Shown: in pieces, positions 56,683 through 64,000 of the stretch | Layout: each line of letters opens with the position of its first letter | How positions within the stretch are numbered: the first letter of the stretch is position 1 | DNA from: Aquanectria penicillioides | Lineage: Eukaryota > Ascomycota > Sordariomycetes > Hypocreales > Nectriaceae | DNA: 64,000 nt | Assembly (NCBI GenBank): GCA_003415625.1 | Contig: PYIU01000001.1 | Coordinates: forward strand, 2,294,001-2,358,000 | Reading direction: 5' to 3' | The notes under the pieces: generated by a model | What the model was told of the DNA's origin: nothing | The model's database searches: none | Seen by the model: the letters and a program-made list of their open reading frames with translations, nothing else | Program-made: the position numbers and the translations under genes

Positions 56683-57652
56683 ATGGCTGCGAACAACGAA
56701 GATCAAGGCTCGCACTCTCCAGGTGGAACATGGAGCCGCTAGGGAGGGATTGATGACTTGACGAGATTGAGAGTTTTGAGTGCGGTTGCTCACGAAGACA
56801 CTGGAACCAAGGTACCGCATGCCACGCACTCACGCCTCACCTGCAGGGTGATACTTCGCTTCTTGACACAAACTTTAGTATTTTCTAGCATTCAACTGCA
56901 TAATGAACATGGTCAATTTGTCTAATGAAACTCATTTGCCCACTGTGAATGTTGCCTACTGTGTATCGCGCATTGCTTTCGCCCACACTTTCCCATCATG
57001 TGGTATCTTGTCAAGCAAAACGCAGTCTTTGTATAAACGATCCTCGCACATAACCTCTAGGACTAGGTTCAATATTGGCCTCCTTCAAATATCTCTCAGT
57101 ATTCTAGTTAGACGATATACATCGATTGCGCTCCGTCCGCAGCCGACTTGTTCAAATGGAAAATGTAGGTAGCGCATCAGCAACCTGCATGAGGCACTGT
57201 GACACAGCAATGTGTCCTCCGCATTGCGCATCCAGATACACCGGCAATTCTAAACTTCGATGCAAATCAACCGAATTACTGGCCTAAATCAACTCCAAGA
57301 TCGAATTCGGTCTGATGTGACGTGGAACCGTGCACTGAGTTGGACGTAGATTTAGACGATGCCCCTTTTACATGGGAACGATGACATATCGCTAAAGCGG
57401 GCCATGCATATAGCGCGGCTTGGCGTGCGTGACCTCACCACTGCTCATAAGCTCCGAGCTTCCCATGACGACGTCGCCCCTCTCCTTGCGTTGCGTCGCA
57501 GAGCTCGCCTCGGTCACCGCCATCGATCGCCTCACCAGTTCGACTTTTGCTTCACCAATGTTGTTATAGCCGCGAAAGCGTCCCAGCTGCGCTGCTGCAG
57601 CACGCCTACACCACCATTCGCTCACGTACACCTTGCTCCTCCTGCGCGCGCC
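56683..57652. other. Intergenic
   Basis: About 970 bp; 3' flank of the repeat protein and promoter of the UVRAG-like gene. A motif-free 89-codon ORF (56903-57172) is ignored. The last 250 bp is C-rich leader in frame with, but upstream of, the chosen ATG. Confidence 0.4.
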
Positions 57653-59574
57653 ATGTCGTCCCTGGCCGCCGAACCCCGTCGCCCGCGTCTTCTCGCCCAG
57701 AACCGCAAGCTGCGACACCTCCGCGGCGTCTGGCTGCGGAACCTCTCCTTTGCGCCGACCACTCTGCGTACTACCGACGATGCAGACCTCAACAGGAGCC
57801 CCAAGAAGCTGCCCGTGCTGAGGGAGTCGGGCCAATTGCACCCGTCGCGATCGTCCGAGAGCCTTAGGAAGGACAGCTTGCGGCCCGATTCCGTGCGCCC
57901 GCAAAAGGTCCGTAGGACAAGTTTGAGCCTGGCGCACGCGAACCCTGTGGCACGACAAAGGAAGCTCGAGACGTTGGTTGACGAGACTGTTGGAGATGTC
58001 TTCTACTCGCTGCACATTGACGGACACCAAGACCCCGTCTATGTGAGCGAGGTCCGGGAGAAGTCGGCAGTAAGCAGAGACACGATACCTACGATACATG
58101 GCGAACCCACCGGCTAATCCCACTCAAGAACTTCAATTTCCAGTTTTTCAATCTCGCCGACCACGAACCGACCATTTCAAGATCGTGCGTCATGACCATT
58201 CGCCTGTGGGCGAAGCGGCCGAAGCATAAGTCGTGGATTTTCCTGTTGGAGGAGATGGTAGACTTGCGACGCCTTAATTTCATCGGGTCTCTCATAGATA
58301 GACGCTACCCCCCGAACGCCCTCGTGTTTCACCTGGAGGATGGAATCTACTCGCTGGACTTTCCCAACCGTATATCCGAACCGAAGCAGATCCCGCCCAT
58401 TGCTACATCGTCATACAACGCGCTGATGAAGCTGGCCAACCTCGAGAGCTCTATTGAAGACGCTATGGAAACTCAGCAACGCATCATGGAGGAGATTAAT
58501 CAGATTCTGGACGAGACACCCGTGGATAGCTCGGAAGTTGCGGAGGAGGCCGTTACTATGGCGGAGAAGTATGTCGCAGCACAGCGCCGAGCGAACCAAC
58601 TTGCGCAAAAGAAGAGAGACGACCTCCGCGAATCCCTCAGGAGCCGGAGAGCAGCCATCATTGAAGGGCGAGAACTACAGGCCAAGGCGGCTGAGGATAT
58701 TGAGAGCAATCGAGAGAAGCTGGAAACGTCCAAAGAACTTCTGGAGAAGACGGACCAGCAGATTCGGGGCCAACGCCGCCGTATATGTTCTGATCTCGCC
58801 GATATCTTTCCCATCACGCCCATTCCCAATGCCCCGCCGCTCTCGTTCCAGATCTGCAAGATTCCTTTACCAAACTCCGTCTACGATGCCCCAACTGCGC
58901 GGCAGATCAGCGAGGATGTCTTGTCAGCTGGACTGGGATTCGTGTCGCTTTTGACACGTCACCTTCAATTTTACTTGGCACACCCATTGCCATACCCCTT
59001 GGATGCGTTTGGCTCTCGCTCCTACGCCCGTGACGATATTTCTCAGCTAGCAGAGAAGAACGTCTCTCGGAGAGAGTTCCCTCTTTATCTCCCACGAGGA
59101 GGATCCACAGCTGGTCAGTGGCGTTTTGAGTATGGCTGGTTCCTCTTGAACAAGGACATTGAGGCGCTTTGTTCGTCCCAAGGCCTTCGAGTTGTCGACA
59201 TCCGACACTCGCTACCGAACCTAAAGTACTTGCTGTATGTCTGCAGCGCCGGGACCGACGAAGTCCCCGAGCGCAAAAAGGGCGGTGTTCGAGGGCTGTG
59301 GGCTGGGAGACTCAAGGGCCGCATCTCGACAATGTCGAGCCAAATTGACGGGGATGGCAGTAGCACCGCCGGAAGCCGCCGCAACAGCAACGACAGCGAG
59401 TTTATGAATCAGCATGGCGATGCGCTTAGGAAGGCTCTCATGCGGAACGGCAACGGGAACGCAGACGAAGTGGTGGTCGAGAGCCTGAGCGATGCGGTAT
59501 CCTTACCCTTTGGCGAGGGTGACCTCAAGTTTACGCTTAGGACTAAGGGCTTAAGGGAGAATGTATCTAGATGA
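57653..59574 (+). CDS. UVRAG/Vps38-family autophagy and endosome protein
   Basis: Subunit of the class III PI3-kinase (Vps34-Vps15-Vps30) complex II acting at endosomes, by family; the Atg14 relatives act at autophagosomes. Exons 57653-58069 and 58129-59574 encode 620 residues. N-terminal basic region, then a C2-like segment (DVFYSLHIDGHQDPVYVSEV, joined by the splice to NFNFQFFNLADHEPTISRS, then MTIRLWAKRPKHKSWIFLLE). Residues about 250-390 form a long coiled coil (EEINQILDETP to DQQIRGQRRRICSDL). The BARA2-like C-terminal part holds IFPITPIPNAPPLSFQICKIPLPNS and PLPYPLDAFGSRSYARDDIS. The start ATG 57653 is preferred over in-frame upstream codons in a C-rich leader. A housekeeping gene. Confidence 0.87.
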
Positions 59575-60036
59575 AGAGGAGGCTGAGGCACATTTCAACC
59601 AACGGTGTCAAAATGAGATAATTTGGTAGCGCAGCGCAACACAAGCCCTTGGCGACGTAGCAAGCGGGATACCCAGACCCTTACCATTGGATTAGTTGCT
59701 GTTGAACACAAACATCGCAAGAAGATTTTCCAAGCCGTCAATGTTGAACGTGATTCGTTGGGTATCAAGAGCCTGTGATTGTATTATGCTAATCGTTGTT
59801 GGTTTACAGCGGCGTATCCGTCCGTAACCTGTATACGTACAATGATGAAGATGTAAAAAGCCATGCGCCATGCAAAAGAAAGATGAAATTGATAAAAAAT
59901 GTCCAAACATATGCAAGGAAAAAAAGCATTGCTCCCCATGCTTGCCATCCGTGTACTATCGTCGTCTTGCCCCTGTTGAGCCAACCGCCCCGCCAAACCA
60001 AGACATGAATAAAAAAAAAAAGCAATAACAATGACT
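59575..60036. other. Convergent intergenic
   Basis: About 460 bp between convergent genes, AT-rich toward the minus-strand gene with an A run near 60010-60020. No gene seen. Confidence 0.4.
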
Positions 60037-63000
60037 TCATCGATCGGCGCCAGCAAACTTGACGCTCTTGCGGCGCTCCCTCTCTCCTGGGACGAATGAC
60101 CGTCCCGGGCTAGAGCTCAAGATGCCGCCGCCACCCTTGTTGAGGGCTTCGCGAGCCATGCCGACGGCGCGGCTGGGCGGGATGTCGTTGCTGTCGCTCT
60201 TGACTGGGCGGTCCAGTGCGGGCCGGGGGCTGGACCGGCGGCTGCTGCTGTTGGTGCGGTCGTCCCGGGAGCGCGTCTTTTCGACGGTGGCGCGGCCCAG
60301 CTCGTCGGCTCGGGCCGTGACCGTCTCTCCTCGGTACTTGCCGGGCAGGCAGGCGTGTCCGCAGCCGTCGAGGGGACAGCAGCCGTCGCTAAATGTGGTT
60401 GAGCCGTTCTCTGGGTTCTTGAGAGGAGCGTGCCAAGTCTGCAGACAGGAGGCGTGGCCGCCGTGGGCGCATCCGGGGCAGTACCACCACTCCGAGAGCC
60501 ACGCGCCGGGGGCATCAATGGCCTCGGCAATCTCAACTGGGACCTTTGTGGCATGGGCCGGTTCCCTGTGCCCGCAGATGGCGCAGGGGGCCATGGCTTT
60601 CTTGCAGCGATCGCAAGTCCATACGGCGCCCTCGCCACCCTTGGGGTCGACCTCTCTGGGCTTCTTGCAAGAAGCGCAGAAGAAGCCGACCTTGACGCCC
60701 TGCTGAGCGGCAGAGAAGATGGTGGTGTAGTTTTCTCCCCATTCGGGCAACCCCGCGGGCCAACCCTGGACAGCAAGGTTGCGAAGAAGCGAGGCCTCGA
60801 TAAAGAGGCTCATTCGCATAAGGCGCGAGTGATGTTGTCGGAGAACAGCACTGGCCTGGTGGTAGTCGATGGTGTAGTCCGGCACAAGAGGCTTTAATAA
60901 CAGGATGATGGCGGATGCGTTGAGGGCGGAGCTGCGGGATTCGTAGTCTAATGCTCTGGTGATGAGCGAATAAGGATCAAGGGGCGATATTACGGGTGTT
61001 GGCCCGTCGGCGACTGTCGGGTGCGGGTATGGAGGGTCCTCGTTCCATGGGAGATAGTCGGTTTCGAGGATGTAGGGCCGTACGTCTTGCTGGGCGGGAA
61101 ATGGTCCTTTCATGGGGCTGGGTGAGCGACTTGGATGGCTCGCGGGAGCCAGAATTACTGGTTGTAGCTGCTGCCGTCTGGGCTCTTCCGGAATCTGCGT
61201 TAGTGCTGGTGGTTGGGCGTCTGCATTGGAAACGGCCTCTGTGTCGGGCAGAGAAAGCTCTGATGTTTGGGATGTCTGGGACGTCTGGGATGGTTCGGTG
61301 TCGTCGGTGCTGCCCATGGTCGTCTGCGAAATCAAGAACAACTCCTCGGGGGATTCCGGTGCCGGGACCGATTTTCGACGGGTGGGCGACGCTTCACTTT
61401 CTGAATTCTCAATCTTCTCTCCGCGAATCCGGCTCTGGAACTCCTGGCTCTCCCCGGACATGTCGGACGCATGCCTGGCTAAACTGGACTTCCAGGTTCC
61501 GCCTCCATTGGGCACCGAGGCCTTCGGCGCAGTCTTCGAATTCGCATCCGAAGTAGAAAACATCTGAACAAAGCTCTCATCGGAATCGTGCCTAGCGACT
61601 TTCCTAATGTCAGCACTTGGGGAGTGAGCATAGTCGAGGGTAAGCGGCTCCTTCTTCCTAGGTATGGGGACATCCATAGCTATGGTCAATGCATCCGCAT
61701 CGTAGAAGTCGTAACCTTCTGTGCTGGAAATGTGTGAGTGCTCACTATCATGGCTCATTTCGGAGACGGGGACAGAATCAAGACGCTTTCGGGGGTATCG
61801 TCACGACCATCATGAACTGCCGGTCCTAAGGAAAGCTCGTCAGGCTCCATCACGGCCGCTAGTTTTCTTCCAATCATTTGCGAATGTTCGTAATAGCTGG
61901 AGGTGTGGGTGCCGTCCACCGGTCGGGCAAGTGGCGTCGGAACGTTGGAGGTACTTTCAATCTCTTCCGAGAGGAGGGATCGACTTGACATGGAACGGCC
62001 TATAGGGGCGCTTGATTGAGCAGACAGCCGTCTCGGGGTCTCCTCACCGTAACTTCGAGACGCAGCATGGAGATCGACTGGCTTCAATTTACCGCTGCCC
62101 TTCTTGTCGTCAATTTTTAGCTTTTGGAATCGGCCAAGTCGCACTTCGAGGTGGTATTGCGCTCGTCTCTCAAGGAGGAGCGTCACAGCGTAGGCCAGAA
62201 TGCGCCATGTCTGTGAAAGGCGGAAAAGGCTGGCACTCTCTGCCGCCTTGGCGTACCGCTCCATAATGGCAGAAACTCGTTGGATAAGCGGTTTCCCACC
62301 TTTGACGTATGGAAGCTCTCGCTGCAAAGTTTCGAGATATATCGTAGAGAGGTATTGGTACACTTGAGTTGTCCTTGAGGCAGGGATATGACCCGATGCC
62401 ATCGTTTGCTGTGACTTGAAGATTCCAGTCACCTTAATAGCCTGGTCCAGTCCGAGAGTCATCTTTTGTTCATCCGCCAAGCCTGAGCCCGACGGTGGAG
62501 TGGTGCTCATGGGAGGGCCAGATCTTCCCTGGGCGCGCTTGCGATTAGATCGCCGTCGGGGGCCAAGGAAGCTGCCCACGACGTCTTCTTCAGAGTCACT
62601 CCGGCTAATGCTAAGCATTGGTGTATTGGGGCTTGAGCCGTACGGCGTTCGAGGAATGATATCGGCGTGGTGGCTCACAGGGGGTCGTGGCCGTTGTGTG
62701 TGCGGCCTCTCGTCAAGGAACATTAAGACGTCACCCTTGGGCGAGAAGGCCATTGACGACGTCGACTGACGGTCGATGACCTTGGGCGCAAAAGCAACAT
62801 CGCACTGTGTGAATAGTCCATCTTGGTCCACCGTCCAAAGCATGTCTTGGTCTTGCCAGAGCAGTGCGGCTGGTGAGCTATCGAATCTCTCAATCTCCTT
62901 GTAGGGCATCGTAGGTCGCGCAAGGTCCCAGATATGCACTGCAGGGGTCCCGTAGCGGCGAGAGCTGCTGTCATCATATGACACAGCGACTTGGGCGACA

Positions 63001-63989
63001 CGTTTGCTCTGTGCTGTGGCCGACCAGAGGCCCGGCCTCCAGGCCACGGTGAAGATGGGTGCGGGTGTTGAGACCGTGTATTTCGGCTTCTGGCGCTTGT
63101 CGGCTGTGGCTCCCAGATCCCACACGTGGAGCTTGGTATCCCAGCCTCCACTGATAAGATGGGTGCCGTCTGGATGCCATGAAATCGAGGCGCATGCCTT
63201 TTCGTGCGCATTGATTCTGAGGAGCGGCCTCGACGGCTGTCGCACGTCCCACTTCAACACCACGCCTCCCTCGGTACAACATGCCATTTCATGGCCGACC
63301 TTGGGCGACCACTTGACCTGCCTGACAGAGTCGATGCATTTAAGGGGCGCGAAGCGTTGCCGAAAGGTGATGCCGCCTGAACGACCGTGCATGGGTGCCG
63401 AGGTATCAAAGACACGGGCCATTCCATCCTGGCTGCCGGATAGAAGCCAGCTCTTGAGATGGGGGTTCACATCGAGGGTATTTATCTGTCTCGAGTCTTC
63501 CTGCATCTGGATATACTCCAAGGGCTCGGCCGCGCCGGACCCAACGCGGGTCACATCGTAGGTAAATATCTTGCCATTTGCGCAGGCCGTGAAGATGGTG
63601 GAGACGCCGTGCCACTTGACGTCGCGAATGCTGAGCTGGTCGGCGGTCGAGTTCCCCTTGGGGCCGGAGGTCTGGGCAGTGATGACGGCCCGCAGGTCGA
63701 CGCCCTCGTGGAAGGTGAAGTTGAAGCCCTGCGGGTCATCCAGCATCACCGTCTTGAGAATGTGGGCGCCGCCCAGGACGGCGGCTCGGCGGTCGGGCGA
63801 GACATCTAGGCTGAGGATGGGGACGCCTGCGCGGTACAGGCCGTCTTGCGACTTGGACGGGCGGTAAGTGGCGGCGATGGAGGACGAGGGCGCGCTGGTG
63901 ATGGAGAGGTTGTTGGGGTCGCCGGTGGGGGTTTCGGGCGCAGCCTTGCCGAGGAGCTTGCGTATGATCTTGGAGTCGCGATTATACAT
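60037..63989 (-). CDS. rtc1: Rtc1/WDR24, GATOR2 (SEACAT) subunit, split by one frame slip
   Basis: WD40 and RING-like subunit of the vacuolar amino-acid sensing complex that relieves inhibition of TORC1. Read as one gene it encodes about 1317 residues. The N-terminal half has WD repeats (WLLSGSQDGMARVFD, HLISGGWDTKLHVWDLG, VHIWDLARP) and the conserved NAHEKACASISWHPDG. The C-terminal part, from MSHDSEHSH on, carries the cysteine-rich zinc fold GFFCASCKKPREVD, CDRCKKAMAPCAICGH and WWYCPGCAHGGHASCLQTWH. The two ORFs overlap by ATGA at 61755-61758. One additional G in the plus-strand run 61768-61771 fuses them as LSPVSEMSHDSE. Two genes overlapping in this way is not expected in fungi, so a sequence error is the likely cause. 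The start 63989 is 11 bp from the window edge. Confidence 0.9.
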
Positions 63990-64000
63990 TACTGGGAAGA

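Noticed and set aside
61755..61758. Translational coupling or programmed frameshifting at the ATGA overlap in Rtc1
   Set aside because: No slippery heptamer or downstream structure is evident, and four other genes show the same G/C-run slip, so an assembly error explains it better.

Overview
The window is a stretch of nuclear DNA from a filamentous ascomycete (Pezizomycotina, most likely a Sordariomycete; this is an inference). The evidence is short 45-110 bp spliceosomal introns with GTANGT-type donors and CTAAC/CTGAC branch points, a spliced nuclear tRNA, a dense set of Zn2Cys6 (binuclear zinc cluster) regulators, a fused P450-reductase of the CYP505/P450foxy type, a LaeA-like methyltransferase and a membrane-anchored multicopper oxidase. 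No bacterial, viral or transposon gene was recognised.

Layout. 0-9 kb: a 14-helix-type MFS efflux pump with broken frame, a small CCHC zinc-knuckle protein, an SDR divergent from a zinc-cluster regulator, then a second zinc-cluster regulator. 9.5-16.7 kb: a compact group holding a DAL5-like anion permease, an isocitrate lyase/PEP-mutase family lyase, a cytochrome P450 and a secreted tyrosinase-like copper oxidase. With the regulator at 6.4-9.1 kb this reads as a candidate metabolic cluster lacking a PKS, NRPS or terpene synthase. 17.6-23.5 kb: a possible gene relic, an arrestin-fold protein and the self-sufficient P450 (CYP505). 24.6 kb: tRNA-Ile(AAT) with a 21-nt intron. 25-28.8 kb: a zinc-cluster regulator and a membrane-anchored SDR. 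31.4-37.4 kb: a CCC1/VIT-type metal transporter, a secreted acid phosphatase and, divergent from it, an N-terminally anchored multicopper oxidase. 37.9-46.9 kb: a fungal regulator without a visible zinc cluster, an SDR, a LaeA-like methyltransferase and a zinc-cluster regulator. 48-64 kb looks like a core housekeeping block: a large zinc-cluster regulator, a NUDIX hydrolase, a tandem-repeat protein with a six-cysteine C-terminal domain, a UVRAG/Vps38-family autophagy protein and the GATOR2/SEACAT subunit Rtc1 (WDR24).

The strongest unexpected signal is technical or mutational. Four genes are broken by single-base frame slips, five slips in all. Every slip sits on a run of exactly four G/C, and one extra G/C restores the conserved reading frame: 938-941 and 1113-1116 in the MFS pump, 37043-37046 in the multicopper oxidase, 55977-55980 in the repeat protein, 61768-61771 in Rtc1. 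That points to systematic homopolymer contraction in the assembly rather than five independent pseudogenisations. Biological points worth a second look are a GC-AG intron inside a zinc-cluster codon series (4787-4857), the repeat/cysteine-rich protein at 55.1-56.7 kb, the backbone-less cluster at 6.4-16.7 kb, and two weak unannotated coding signals at 17.6-18.0 and 30.3-30.6 kb. All functional names come from motif recognition by eye; no database search was run.
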